Positions 16,650-25,142 of a stretch of 33,965 nucleotides of DNA are shown piece by piece; the stretch's first letter is position 1, and every line of letters begins with the position of its first letter. The stretch lies in contig NZJM01000076.1 of assembly GCA_002692205.1 (NCBI GenBank), positions 1-33,965 of the forward strand, written 5' to 3'. A program made the translations under genes and the position numbers. This DNA is from Legionellales bacterium (GTDB lineage: Bacteria; Pseudomonadota; Gammaproteobacteria; Eutrophobiales; Eutrophobiaceae). Below the pieces are notes generated by a model. It was not told where the DNA came from, did not search any database, and was given only the letters and a program-made list of their open reading frames with translations.

Positions 16650-17573
16650 TTAAGCAATGTAATTTAGCCAGTTTTTGTAGTCATCAATTTTACCGCTCAC
16701 ACAGTCGAAGTACTGGTTTTGCAATTTTTCAGTAACAGGACCTTTTTTACCACTTCCAATAATACGATTATCAAGTTCACGAATAGGAGTAACTTCGGCC
16801 GCTGTTCCAGTAAAGAAAGCTTCATCCGCTATGTAAATTTCGTCTCGCGTTATTCTTTTTTCTTTGAATGCAATATTATTTTTATCAGCGAATTGTGCGA
16901 TAGTATCTCTTGTTATTCCTTCAAGTGCTGAGGTTAAATCAGGAGTATATAGAGTCCCATCTCGTACTATAAAAATATTTTCACCACTTCCTTCAGCAAC
17001 ATAACCATCAACATCTAATAATAACGCTTCATCATAACCAGCAGACATAGCGTCTTGAAGAGCAAGCATAGAGTTCATGTAATTGCCGTTAGCTTTAGCT
17101 TTGCACATAGTGATGTTTACATGATGACGTGAAAAAGATGACGTTTTGACTCGGATACCTTTTTCTAATCCTTCATTTCCTAAGTAAGATCCCCAAGCCC
17201 AGGCAGCGATCATCACGTGCACCTTAAGATTATCCGCTCTTAAGCCCATCCCTTCAGAGCCATAAAAACACATTGGTCTTATATAGGCGGTTTCAAGATT
17301 ATTCTTTTTTACCGCCTCTAGGCATGCCGTATTTAATGTTTGTTTATCAAAGGGCATTGGCATATTCAGAATATGTGCAGATGAGAATAGTCTATTTATA
17401 TGGTCTTCCAGACGAAAAATACTCGTACCCTTTTTTGCTTTGTATGCTCGAATACCTTCGAACACACCCATTCCATAATGTAGAGTGTGAGTTAAAACAT
17501 GTACTTTAGCGTCTTTCCAAGGAATAAATTTTCCATCCAACCAAATTACGCCATCACCATTATCCATGCCCAT
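16650..17573 (-). CDS. ilvE: Branched-chain amino acid aminotransferase
   Basis: IlvE is a PLP-dependent fold-type IV transaminase that makes leucine, isoleucine and valine from their 2-oxo acids using glutamate. The 307 residues match the family (E. coli 309). Visible motifs are VIWLDGKFIPW, THTLHYGMGVFEGIRAY, the PLP-lysine region KAKANGNYMNSMLA near residue 160, and the phosphate-binding EGSGENIFIV and EGITRD segments. Two in-frame ATGs lie at the start (codons 1 and 3); either could be used, with GGAAA upstream. It heads the minus-strand run that continues into the surface-glycan genes. Confidence 0.95.
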   Translation of the reverse strand: MGMDNGDGVIWLDGKFIPWKDAKVHVLTHTLHYGMGVFEGIRAYKAKKGTSIFRLEDHINRLFSSAHILNMPMPFDKQTLNTACLEAVKKNNLETAYIRPMCFYGSEGMGLRADNLKVHVMIAAWAWGSYLGNEGLEKGIRVKTSSFSRHHVNITMCKAKANGNYMNSMLALQDAMSAGYDEALLLDVDGYVAEGSGENIFIVRDGTLYTPDLTSALEGITRDTIAQFADKNNIAFKEKRITRDEIYIADEAFFTGTAAEVTPIRELDNRIIGSGKKGPVTEKLQNQYFDCVSGKIDDYKNWLNYIA

Positions 17574-17719
17574 ATTTACATTTCCGATTATTTATTTTCA
17601 ATGAATGGTATAAATTATTATTGATTATATAGGTTTATAATATAGATATTATGTTAATGTTCAAATGAGCCGTAATCAATAAATCTTTGAAAAATAATTA
17701 AAAAAATAGGAAATATCTA
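17574..17719. promoter_or_regulatory. ilvE / rhodanese divergent intergenic region
   Basis: This 146-bp AT-rich gap separates divergent genes. For ilvE (minus) a TTGAAC (17659-17664) and TATTAT (17637-17642) pair with 16-base spacing is a plausible promoter. For the rhodanese gene an AGGAAA (17708-17713) serves as ribosome-binding site. I see no attenuator-like leader peptide with runs of branched-chain codons, and no riboswitch-like structure. Confidence 0.3.
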
Positions 17720-18136
17720 GTGATTAGAGAAATATTATCTGATGAGGCATACGGTATACTAGTAGAATCAAGAGATGCTGTATTGATAGACGTTAGAAGC
17801 ACTATGGAGCATGAGTATGTTGGTCATCCCAAGGGCTCAATACCTATAGCTATTAAGGAGCCGCCCACCTGGGCAACCTCACCAAATTTTTTAGATAATA
17901 TAGACTCAGCATTGAAAAACAAGCTTTCTGGTGCTGATGATATATTAAGCACAAAAATTTTATTAATTTGCAGAAGCGGGAAAAGGTCAGGAGAGGCTGC
18001 GGAAATATTAGAAGCTGCAGGGTATAAAAATATTTTTAATATAGTTGATGGCTTCGAGGGCGATAAAGACGATAATAATCACAGAAATTTAATCAATGGT
18101 TGGAAATTTAACAATTTGCCATGGGAGCAAAGTTAA
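17720..18136 (+). CDS. Single-domain rhodanese-like sulfurtransferase
   Basis: Rhodaneses move sulfane sulfur through a cysteine persulfide. The 138 residues contain the DVRSTMEHEYVGHPKGSIPI motif near the N-terminus and the active-site loop LLICRSGKRSGEAAEIL with Cys84; the loop CRSGKRS has the normal length for sulfur-binding rhodaneses. The stretch EPPTWATSPNFLDN between them is longer than in minimal GlpE-like proteins. The start is GTG, supported by AGGAAA seven bases upstream. No signal peptide is visible, so it is cytoplasmic. It is a lone plus-strand gene facing tatC with an eight-base gap. Sulfur donor and acceptor are unknown. Confidence 0.88.
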   Translation: MIREILSDEAYGILVESRDAVLIDVRSTMEHEYVGHPKGSIPIAIKEPPTWATSPNFLDNIDSALKNKLSGADDILSTKILLICRSGKRSGEAAEILEAAGYKNIFNIVDGFEGDKDDNNHRNLINGWKFNNLPWEQS

Positions 18137-18144
18137 CAATAAAC

Positions 18145-18861
18145 TTATTTCTCAAAAAACTTACCGAGCACTAATCCTATCTCAAACAAAAAACATATTG
18201 GAACCGCAAGTAAAATTTGAGAGATTACATCAGGCGGTGTTAATAACATACCGACAAAGAAAGCAAAAATTATTACATAAGGACGGTTTGAGCTAAGCTT
18301 TTCAGTAGTTATAATTTTAGATTTAACTAATAGTATTGTTGCAATTGGAATTTCAAAGGATACACCAAATGCAAAAAATAGTTTTAGTATAAAATTTAGA
18401 TAATGATTTATATCAGTCATTATCATAATGTTACTAGGCGCTGATGACGTAAAAAAAGAAAATAAAATAGGGAAAACACTGTGATAACAAAATAGTATAC
18501 CTAAGTAAAAAAGGAGTGAACTGCTTATTAATATTGGCAACATTAATCTTTTTTCACTTTTGTATAGACCAGGCGCAATAAATGTCCAAACTTGAAATAG
18601 TATGAAGGGCATAGAAAAAAATATTCCACAACATAGAGTTAATTTAAAGGGAGCAAAAAAAGGTGATGCAACTTCTGTTGCTATCATGCTACTACCATCT
18701 GGTAATTTTGCTATTAGAGGGCTCGCAACAAAATTATATATTTCATTAGAGAAAGGAATTAAAATTAATGTTATAACAAAAATGCATGTAATACTGCATA
18801 AAACAGCTTTTCGTAATTCGAGTAGGTGAGAATAAATTGTTTGTTCCGAGTTGCCTTTCAT
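18145..18861 (-). CDS. tatC: Sec-independent protein translocase TatC
   Basis: TatC is the six-helix membrane receptor that, with TatB, recognises twin-arginine signal peptides. The 238 residues begin with SHLLELRKAVL, the conserved cytoplasmic N-terminus, and contain the periplasmic-loop region SPFFAPFKLTLCCGIFFSMPFILFQVW and the FAFGVSFEIPI segment with the conserved glutamate. Six hydrophobic segments can be traced. It is the last gene of the hisAFIE-tatABC run, 18 bases after tatB. Confidence 0.96.
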   Translation of the reverse strand: MKGNSEQTIYSHLLELRKAVLCSITCIFVITLILIPFSNEIYNFVASPLIAKLPDGSSMIATEVASPFFAPFKLTLCCGIFFSMPFILFQVWTFIAPGLYKSEKRLMLPILISSSLLFYLGILFCYHSVFPILFSFFTSSAPSNIMIMTDINHYLNFILKLFFAFGVSFEIPIATILLVKSKIITTEKLSSNRPYVIIFAFFVGMLLTPPDVISQILLAVPICFLFEIGLVLGKFFEK

Positions 18862-18879
18862 GACTTAGTAAAGCATCAA

Positions 18880-19137
18880 TTATTTTTCTTTGTGTATATT
18901 TTTATCTGGCGCTTCATCCATAAGTTTTTCAACATGGTTTATGCTATTTTGTAACTCACTCACTTCATCAATATTCATTTCATTTGTGAATTCTTTCTTT
19001 GCATTTTGTACATACCTGCGTAGATTTTTTAATAATTTGCCAGTGTCTTTTGTAAATTCAGGCAATTTTTCTGGCCTCACAATAACTACCGTAATTACAG
19101 CAATAGTTATTAATTCCCAAAACCCGATATCAAACAT
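18880..19137 (-). CDS. tatB: Sec-independent protein translocase TatB
   Basis: TatB is the single-span partner of TatC in signal-peptide recognition. The 85 residues start MFDIGFWELITIAVITVVIV, the typical N-terminal helix, followed by RPEKLPEFTKDTGKLLKNLR forming the amphipathic helix, and a short charged tail. It is short relative to many gammaproteobacterial TatB proteins (often well over 100), lacking most of the variable C-terminal tail. It lies between tatA (60-base gap) and tatC. Confidence 0.93.
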   Translation of the reverse strand: MFDIGFWELITIAVITVVIVRPEKLPEFTKDTGKLLKNLRRYVQNAKKEFTNEMNIDEVSELQNSINHVEKLMDEAPDKNIHKEK

Positions 19138-19197
19138 AGGTTAGGTTAATTAATAGTGATTTATTCAAAAAGTTAATTATCACGGCATCACAGAAAT

Positions 19198-19383
19198 TTA
19201 TTTTTCTTTTTCATCGTTTATGCCGCTATCAGGATCACTTTTTTCATCTCCGGAGATCGCATTTTTAAAACTCTTTAGGAAACCTCCTAAATCTTTACCC
19301 ATACCTTTTAATTTTTTTGTTCCAAAAAGTAAGGCCACGATTATCAGAATAATCAATAATTCTTTTACTCCCCAAGCACCCAT
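19198..19383 (-). CDS. tatA: Sec-independent protein translocase TatA
   Basis: TatA forms the protein-conducting assembly of the twin-arginine translocase. From ATG 19383 the protein is 61 residues: MGAWGVKELLIILIIVALLF forms the membrane helix, GTKKLKGMGKDLGGFLKSFK the hinge and amphipathic helix, then an acidic tail. In-frame TTG (19398) and ATG (19389) lie upstream, but GGAGG at 19392-19396 is eight bases from ATG 19383 and overlaps or crowds the earlier starts, so I choose the shorter form, which also matches known TatA N-termini. The 99-base gap to hisE holds an AT-only inverted repeat (19405-19423). Confidence 0.94.
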   Translation of the reverse strand: MGAWGVKELLIILIIVALLFGTKKLKGMGKDLGGFLKSFKNAISGDEKSDPDSGINDEKEK

Positions 19384-19482
19384 GCTCATATCCTCCAAGT
19401 GTTAATTATTATGATTTAATAATAGTTGGTCATAACTATCTAATGTTAAGTAATTTCGAAACATAATCACAGAGGCACGAGC

Positions 19483-19821
19483 TTACTTGGAGCGATTTGC
19501 TTTTTCTTCTATACCAGAGACTCCAAAGCGTTTCTCCAGTTCCTTTAGGATATCGCTAATTTCCAAATTATGGTGTTTTAGTAGGACAATAGTATGAAAC
19601 CACAAGTCAGCAATTTCATGAATTATAGCATCATTATCACCACATTTAGACGCAATTACCGTTTCTGTAGCTTCTTCACTTATTTTTCTTAAGATAGAGT
19701 CACCGCCTTCGTTGAATAATCTAGCCACGTAAGACTCATCAGGGTTTGCAGTTTTTCGTTGTTCCAGAATTGTGCTAAGCGCCTCAAGAATATCATTTTT
19801 TTCATCAAGTTTATTTTTCAT
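19483..19821 (-). CDS. hisE: Phosphoribosyl-ATP pyrophosphohydrolase
   Basis: HisE hydrolyses phosphoribosyl-ATP to phosphoribosyl-AMP, the second step of histidine synthesis. The 112-residue all-alpha protein has the MazG-like signature: LEQRKTANPDESYVARLF, then KISEEATETVIASK with the metal-binding glutamates, and HEIADLWFHTIVLL with the conserved Glu and Asp. It is a separate gene and not fused to hisI, but its ATG overlaps the end of hisI by 11 bases, consistent with translational coupling. Confidence 0.95.
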   Translation of the reverse strand: MKNKLDEKNDILEALSTILEQRKTANPDESYVARLFNEGGDSILRKISEEATETVIASKCGDNDAIIHEIADLWFHTIVLLKHHNLEISDILKELEKRFGVSGIEEKANRSK

Positions 19822-20197
19822 AAATATCTTTTGGGTCTTTCAGTATTTCCCCAGATTCTTCCCAGTTTTTATCAGTTAATTCATTGAAAAAACAATGATG
19901 TCTCCCAGTATGACACGCAATTCCTCCAATTTGCCTAACATTTATCAAAAGAGCGTCATAATCGCAGTCAGTTCGTATTGATTCCACAAATTGGTAGTGT
20001 CCAGATAATTCTCCTTTAATCCAAATAGTTTTCCGAGATCTTGACCAATAAGTTGCTTTGCCACTCTCGAATGTTTTTTTTAACGCATCCCGATTCATCC
20101 ATGCTTGCATCAAAATTTGCTTTGTTTCATTCTCTTGTACGATTACGGGGACTAATCCCTCATTATTCCAGTTAATTTTTTCTAACCACGAGTCCAT
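19811..20197 (-). CDS. hisI: Phosphoribosyl-AMP cyclohydrolase
   Basis: HisI opens the adenine ring of phosphoribosyl-AMP, the third step of histidine synthesis. The 128 residues contain LMQAWMNRDALKKTFESGKA, TYWSRSRKTIWIKGELSGH, the metal-binding DCDYDALLI aspartates and the zinc cysteines in IACHTGRHHCFF. GGTGA lies well placed before the ATG. It is 23 bases after hisF and overlaps hisE. Confidence 0.96.
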   Translation of the reverse strand: MDSWLEKINWNNEGLVPVIVQENETKQILMQAWMNRDALKKTFESGKATYWSRSRKTIWIKGELSGHYQFVESIRTDCDYDALLINVRQIGGIACHTGRHHCFFNELTDKNWEESGEILKDPKDIYEK

Positions 20198-20220
20198 TTT
20201 TCTATCACCCTATCTTTACC

Positions 20221-20994
20221 TTATATGCGAACTTCTATATTTTTTTTTCGTAGGCTTTTTTTTGCATCACCTATTGAATACTCACCAAAATGAAAAATGC
20301 TTGCTGCTAAGACTGCATCTGCCTTACCAGAAATTATACCATCTGCAAGGTGTCCAAGATTGCCTACCCCACCAGAAGCAATTACTGGTATCTTAACAGC
20401 CTCACTAATATTTTTAGTTAATTCGATATCAAAACCATCTTTAGTTCCATCTTTATCCATGCTTGTTAGTAGTAATTCGCCTGCTCCTAAATTAGACATT
20501 CTTTTTGCCCAATTTATCGCGTTTATACCGGTGTTGTTTCTACCTCCATGTGTAAAAACCTCCCAGCAATCCTGAGTATTTTTAGATTCAATTTTTTTAG
20601 CATCTATTGCAACGACTATACATTGAGAACCAAATTGCTTGGAGGCTTCTCGAACAAAACTAGGATCCTTAACAGCGGCAGTATTTATACTAACTTTATC
20701 TGCTCCAGCTTTTAACATACGTTGAATATCTGACAACGTTCTTATTCCGCCACCAACAGTAAGAGGGATAAAAACCTGACTTGCTACATTTTCAACAACA
20801 TCTACTAATGTATCTCGATTATCAGAGCTTGCTGTGATGTCAAGAAAAGCTAATTCATCTGCTCCCTGGATATCATAACGTTTTGCAATTTCAACAGGAT
20901 CACCTGCATCACGGATATTTAAAAACTTTACTCCTTTAACGACTCGCCCGTTATCTATATCAAGGCAGGGGATTATTCTTTTAGCAAGACTCAT
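20221..20994 (-). CDS. hisF: Imidazole glycerol phosphate synthase, cyclase subunit
   Basis: HisF is the (beta/alpha)8-barrel subunit that, with the glutaminase HisH, makes imidazole glycerol phosphate and AICAR. The 257 residues match the family. The catalytic aspartates are visible at Asp12 in [16 protein letters not shown] and in IVVAIDAKK. Phosphate-binding loops [11 protein letters not shown] and [13 protein letters not shown] are intact. It starts two bases after the hisA stop. hisH, its obligate partner, is not adjacent and must lie elsewhere. Confidence 0.97.
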   Translation of the reverse strand: MSLAKRIIPCLDIDNGRVVKGVKFLNIRDAGDPVEIAKRYDIQGADELAFLDITASSDNRDTLVDVVENVASQVFIPLTVGGGIRTLSDIQRMLKAGADKVSINTAAVKDPSFVREASKQFGSQCIVVAIDAKKIESKNTQDCWEVFTHGGRNNTGINAINWAKRMSNLGAGELLLTSMDKDGTKDGFDIELTKNISEAVKIPVIASGGVGNLGHLADGIISGKADAVLAASIFHFGEYSIGDAKKSLRKKNIEVRI

Positions 20995-20996
20995 TA

Positions 20997-21740
20997 TTAT
21001 GTTTTTTTATTTATTTCATCAGCTAATTTTTGAGCTTGCACAAAATCAAGTGTTCCTTCATATATCGCTCTTCCAGTAATAACACCTAATATACCCTCTT
21101 CGGGTGTTTTGCATAGTAAACGTATATCATCAAGATCGGTTACACCCCCAGATGCAATAACGGGTATACAAATATCTTTTGCAAGATCCTCGGTTGCTTT
21201 TAAATTTAAGCTATTTAACATTCCATCACGACTTATATCTGTGAAAATTATCGCTGCCACACCGTCTTGTTCAAAATGTTTTGCCATATCATTAGCATCA
21301 TGATTTGATAGTTTTGACCAACCATCCGTTGCTAATTTACCATTTTTTGCATCTAGCCCGACAATGATATGCCCGGGGAATTCTAAACATACGTCTGAGA
21401 CGAAGTGAGGAGTTGATATTGCGCGCGTCCCAATAATTACATAATTAACACCAGCATCTAAGTATGTTTGAATTGTGTTTTCATCACGAATTCCTCCACC
21501 AACTTGTATATCTATCGTTGGGTGTGTCTCCGCAATCGAATGTATTATATCTACATTGACGGGCTTACCCTCCATAGCACCATCAAGATCTATTATGTGT
21601 AGTCTCTTAGCGCCTTGCTCAATCCACTTATCAGAAATTTCTAAAGGGTCTTCTGAATAAATTGTTTCTTTATCCATCTTTCCTTGAGAAAGGCGGACAC
21701 ATTTTCCATTTTTAATATCAATTGCGGGGATTATTAGCAT
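20997..21740 (-). CDS. hisA: ProFAR isomerase (HisA)
   Basis: HisA carries out the Amadori rearrangement of ProFAR to PRFAR in histidine synthesis, on a (beta/alpha)8 barrel related to HisF. The 247 residues contain the catalytic Asp8 in [18 protein letters not shown] and the general-acid Asp in [10 protein letters not shown], plus the phosphate loops [10 protein letters not shown] and [13 protein letters not shown]. It is the first gene of the hisA-F-I-E-tatA-B-C run. The 125-base gap upstream, toward the polA stop codon, shows no clear terminator hairpin. Confidence 0.97.
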   Translation of the reverse strand: MLIIPAIDIKNGKCVRLSQGKMDKETIYSEDPLEISDKWIEQGAKRLHIIDLDGAMEGKPVNVDIIHSIAETHPTIDIQVGGGIRDENTIQTYLDAGVNYVIIGTRAISTPHFVSDVCLEFPGHIIVGLDAKNGKLATDGWSKLSNHDANDMAKHFEQDGVAAIIFTDISRDGMLNSLNLKATEDLAKDICIPVIASGGVTDLDDIRLLCKTPEEGILGVITGRAIYEGTLDFVQAQKLADEINKKT

Positions 21741-21865
21741 GTGGTTTTTTCGATGAGTATCGACTAATGTAAGAATTTCAAATAAGTTAACTCGATGTTA
21801 CCCAATATATATATTTTGTTAAAGCAATAATTGTAAAATTATATAATAAAGTACTTATAAATGAT

Positions 21866-24586
21866 TTAGTGAGCTTGGTCCCAATTATTCCCAAAACCTA
21901 TATCAATTTCTAAAGGGGTAATAAGGGGATTATTCTTTGTCATCCGCTCTTGAATTTCTGGAATAAATTCATTTAATTTATCTGAATGGACTTCAAAAAC
22001 TAATTCATCATGCACTTGCATAATCATTTTTGCATCATATTTAGTTTCGTTCAGCCATTTATCGATATCTATCATAGCTAGTTTGATAATATCTGCAGCT
22101 GTACCTTGCATAGGCGCATTTATCGCAGTTCTTTCTGCATATTTTCTTCGAGTAGCATTTTTTGAAATTATTTCCGGTAAATATAAACGACGTCCATAAA
22201 CTGTTTCCACAAAGCCGTTTTGTTTTGCTTCTTCTCGAGTATTTTGCATAAAATTTTTAACATCAGGGTATCGGTCAAAATACAAATCAACATATTTTTG
22301 TGCCCTTGATCTTTCAATACCTAATTGTTTAGCCAGACCAAAAGAGGACATACCATATATTAATCCAAAATTAATTGCCTTGGCTGCTCGGCGTTGTTCT
22401 TTTGTAACTTTATCAATATGCTCATCAAATACTTCAGCTGCTGTATTTTTGTGTATATCATGACCTTGTTCAAAAGAATTTAATAAGCCTTGATCTTTAG
22501 ATAGGTGCGCCATAATGCGCAACTCTATTTGCGAATAATCAGCTGCCACTATTAAATAGTTTGCAGGCGCGATAAAAGCTTGTCTTATTTTTCTCCCCTC
22601 ATGTGTTTTTACTGGGATGTTTTGCAAGTTTGGGTTAGACGAGGACAGTCTTCCGGTAGCGGTTACTGCCTGATGATATGATGTATGAACTCGTCCCGTG
22701 TCTTTATTTATTATTTTTGGTAGTTTTTCGGTATATGTTGAGCACAGCTTGCTCACACTTCTGTATTCGAGAATAAGTCTTGGAAGCTCATATTCTTCAG
22801 ATAATTCTAGCAGAACAGACTCAGCAGTTGATGGTTGGCCTTTTGGTGTTTTTGAAAGAACTGGAAGATTCATTTTATCTTCATCGTAAAGCACAGATTG
22901 TATCTGCTTTGGAGAACTTATATTAAATTCCTCATTTGCTATGGAATATGCTTGAGTCTGAATTTCAAGCATACGCTTCTTTAAATCGATAGTTTGTTCT
23001 GCTAGCATTTTGGTGTTAATTACAACACCATTTCTTTCAATATGACTTAGAACGGGTAAAAGCGGTATCTCAATAGAGGTGTATACTTTTTCAAGCGTCG
23101 GTATTTTTTTTAATTTTGAGATTAAGTTCTCGTAAAGTTTTATTGCAATATCTGCATCTTCAGCAGCATACGGTGCTGCTTCCTCAATAGGAACTTGATT
23201 AAATGTAATTTGGTTTACACCTTTTCCTGCAACATCTTCGTAATGTACTGTCTCGATATTTAAGTAATTACGTGCAAGCGCATCTAAGTTGTGGCGCGTC
23301 GCTGTACTGTTTAATACATATGAAGCTAACATTGTATCATTCTTAATACCCTTTAAATTTATTTTATAATTAGCAAAAACTTCCTTGTCATATTTAAGAT
23401 TTTGACCAACTTTACTAATGTTTTCGTCTTCGAGAATTGGTTTTAATTTCTTTAGAGTTTCTTTTAATGATAATTGTTTTGGAGCACCAATGTAATTATG
23501 TTCAAGAGGTATATAAGCAGCATGATTAGGAGCAACCGCAAAAGAGATCCCAACTATTTTAGCTATCATATAATCAAGACTAGTTGTTTCTGTGTCGATA
23601 GAAATCAATTCAGCATTCTTAAGTTTATCTAACCAATAATCTAACTCTGATGCCTTGTAGATTATTTCATATTTCGGCTTACTGGAGTCAGAGGATTTTT
23701 TAATCTTCGATTTTTTATTTTTTTCTTTGCTATCTTCTTGATTAAGCTGAGCTAACCATGATGTAAAATTCCATTTTGCATAAATTTTACCGAGTAAGTC
23801 ATTATTAGCTTCGGTAATAACTAAATCCTCAGGACTTACAGCTAGCTCTACATCACATTTTAGAGTAACGAGTTCCTTTGTTAATGGTATTTTTGGCAAA
23901 AAGTCTCGTAAATTTTCACCAACCTTACCTTTTATTTTATCGGCATTTTTAACAATTCGCTCAAGGTTCCCAAATTCGTTTAGCCATTTAGCAGCTGTCT
24001 TAGGCCCAACTTTTGGAACGCCCGGTATATTGTCAACGCTATCACCAACAAGGGTAAGGTAGTCAATAATCCTTTCCGGCGGGACTCCAAATTTATCCTT
24101 AACTCCACTCGGATCGAGCTTCAAATTGCTCATTGTATTAATCAAGTGAATATTTTTATTCACAATTTGTGCTAGATCTTTATCGCCTGTTGAAATGATG
24201 GTTTTAATATTTTTTCCCGCTGCTTTTATCGCAAGAGTTGCAATCACATCATCAGCTTCAACACCATCGATGACTAAAAGCGGAATTCCTAGTGCCTGAA
24301 TAAGCTCATGCAATGGTTGTATTTGTACCGCAAGCTCCTCTGCCATTTCAGGCCTATTTGCCTTGTATTCTTCATATAAATTATTTCTAAATGTCTTACC
24401 TTTTGCATCAAAAATAACTGCAAAATAATCAGGCCCACCCTCAGTCAGGTGTTTTTTTATCATATTAATTACACCAAAAATAACCCCAGTTGGTTCCCCA
24501 GAGCTATTAGTAAGAGGAGGCATTGCATGGTAGGCTCTAAATAGGTAATAAGAGCCATCAACAAGCACTAAAGTATTATTGGTCAT
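21866..24586 (-). CDS. polA: DNA polymerase I
   Basis: PolA removes RNA primers and fills gaps in replication and repair. The 906 residues contain three domains: the 5'-nuclease (about 1-290; LVDGSYYLFRAYHAM, GVEADDVIATLA), a 3'-5' proofreading exonuclease (about 310-490), and the polymerase. The exonuclease residues appear intact: SIDTETTSLD, NLKYDKEVF and YAAEDADIAI. The polymerase motifs are DYSQIELRIMAHLS (A), RRAAKAINFGLIYGMSSFG (B) and QVHDELVFEV (C). A lysine-rich linker lies at about 290-305. It is transcribed alone, divergent from the DUF2782-thrB pair. Confidence 0.97.
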   Translation of the reverse strand: MTNNTLVLVDGSYYLFRAYHAMPPLTNSSGEPTGVIFGVINMIKKHLTEGGPDYFAVIFDAKGKTFRNNLYEEYKANRPEMAEELAVQIQPLHELIQALGIPLLVIDGVEADDVIATLAIKAAGKNIKTIISTGDKDLAQIVNKNIHLINTMSNLKLDPSGVKDKFGVPPERIIDYLTLVGDSVDNIPGVPKVGPKTAAKWLNEFGNLERIVKNADKIKGKVGENLRDFLPKIPLTKELVTLKCDVELAVSPEDLVITEANNDLLGKIYAKWNFTSWLAQLNQEDSKEKNKKSKIKKSSDSSKPKYEIIYKASELDYWLDKLKNAELISIDTETTSLDYMIAKIVGISFAVAPNHAAYIPLEHNYIGAPKQLSLKETLKKLKPILEDENISKVGQNLKYDKEVFANYKINLKGIKNDTMLASYVLNSTATRHNLDALARNYLNIETVHYEDVAGKGVNQITFNQVPIEEAAPYAAEDADIAIKLYENLISKLKKIPTLEKVYTSIEIPLLPVLSHIERNGVVINTKMLAEQTIDLKKRMLEIQTQAYSIANEEFNISSPKQIQSVLYDEDKMNLPVLSKTPKGQPSTAESVLLELSEEYELPRLILEYRSVSKLCSTYTEKLPKIINKDTGRVHTSYHQAVTATGRLSSSNPNLQNIPVKTHEGRKIRQAFIAPANYLIVAADYSQIELRIMAHLSKDQGLLNSFEQGHDIHKNTAAEVFDEHIDKVTKEQRRAAKAINFGLIYGMSSFGLAKQLGIERSRAQKYVDLYFDRYPDVKNFMQNTREEAKQNGFVETVYGRRLYLPEIISKNATRRKYAERTAINAPMQGTAADIIKLAMIDIDKWLNETKYDAKMIMQVHDELVFEVHSDKLNEFIPEIQERMTKNNPLITPLEIDIGFGNNWDQAH

Positions 24587-24715
24587 TTGAAAATAACTAG
24601 CTTCATATTATTTTTTAAAAAATCTACATTATCTGCGTATAAATTGTTCTACTTTATATGGCTAAAATGAGATGGTAAAGTATGCAGCAGATGCTCGTAA
24701 AGGACTAAGGTAAGT
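24587..24715. other. polA / DUF2782 divergent intergenic region
   Basis: This 129-bp AT-rich gap must hold the promoters of polA and of the DUF2782-thrB pair. It contains a 14-base perfect palindrome of A and T (24610-24623). AAGG at 24707-24710 is the ribosome-binding site of the DUF2782 gene. I could not assign a convincing -35/-10 pair. Confidence 0.3.
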
Positions 24716-25060
24716 ATGAATAAATTCTTTAAATTTTTCGTGCCATTTTTCATTTATTTGGGATTAATTCAGCATGTCAATGCTGGAGATGCAGAACTTT
24801 CTACTATTGATTCGCCAGAAATAGACAGCTCCTTTGAGTCTGGACAGGCAATCGAGCCCCAAGTTACGATTATACGAAAAGAAGATAATATAATCGAAGA
24901 ATATAAAAGGAATGGTAATGTATATATGGTTAGGATCACACCAAAAGTCGGTTTACCGTATATTCTTCTTGATTACGACGGAGACGGTCAGTTAACCCTA
25001 AGAAAAGATGAGCTTGATGATGTGCTAGTGCCTCTATGGGTACTATTCGCATGGCAATAA
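24716..25060 (+). CDS. DUF2782 family exported protein
   Basis: This 114-residue protein of unknown function belongs, by its C-terminal pattern and by its position between polA and thrB, to the DUF2782 family of gammaproteobacteria. Residues 1-23 form a signal peptide with a likely cleavage after HVNA, so it is probably periplasmic. The conserved C-terminal part includes NVYMVRITPKVGLPYILLDY followed by DGDG and the ending VPLWVLFAW. Asp86, Asp88 and Asp90 in DYDGDGQLTL resemble a calcium-binding loop. It is followed by thrB after 82 bases. Confidence 0.8.
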   Translation: MNKFFKFFVPFFIYLGLIQHVNAGDAELSTIDSPEIDSSFESGQAIEPQVTIIRKEDNIIEEYKRNGNVYMVRITPKVGLPYILLDYDGDGQLTLRKDELDDVLVPLWVLFAWQ

Positions 25061-25083
25061 TAAATTACTTTATTGATCTCAAA

Positions 25084-25128
25084 ACTAAAAATAACTTTTT
25101 TAGTAAGTCATAATTTAAATCTAAATTA
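25084..25128 (+). repeat. Two AT-rich inverted repeats between DUF2782 and thrB
   Basis: ACTAAAAA (25084-25091) pairs with TTTTTAGT (25097-25104) around a five-base loop, and TAATTTA (25111-25117) pairs with TAAATTA (25122-25128) around a four-base loop. The first has T-rich sequence on its 3' arm and could be a weak terminator or attenuator; AT-only stems are weak and may be chance in DNA this AT-rich. Confidence 0.3.
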
Positions 25129-25142
25129 GTAAAAAATTATCT

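Noticed and set aside
9434-17573. Glycan cluster as a recently acquired genomic island
   Set aside because: There is no integrase, tRNA, insertion sequence or flanking repeat, and its AT content is close to that of neighbouring core genes such as ilvE and tatC; glycan genes are often somewhat AT-rich.
24587-25142. AT-only palindromes as CRISPR or transposon ends
   Set aside because: The repeats are short, not repeated at regular spacing, have no neighbouring cas or transposase gene, and are expected by chance in such AT-rich DNA.
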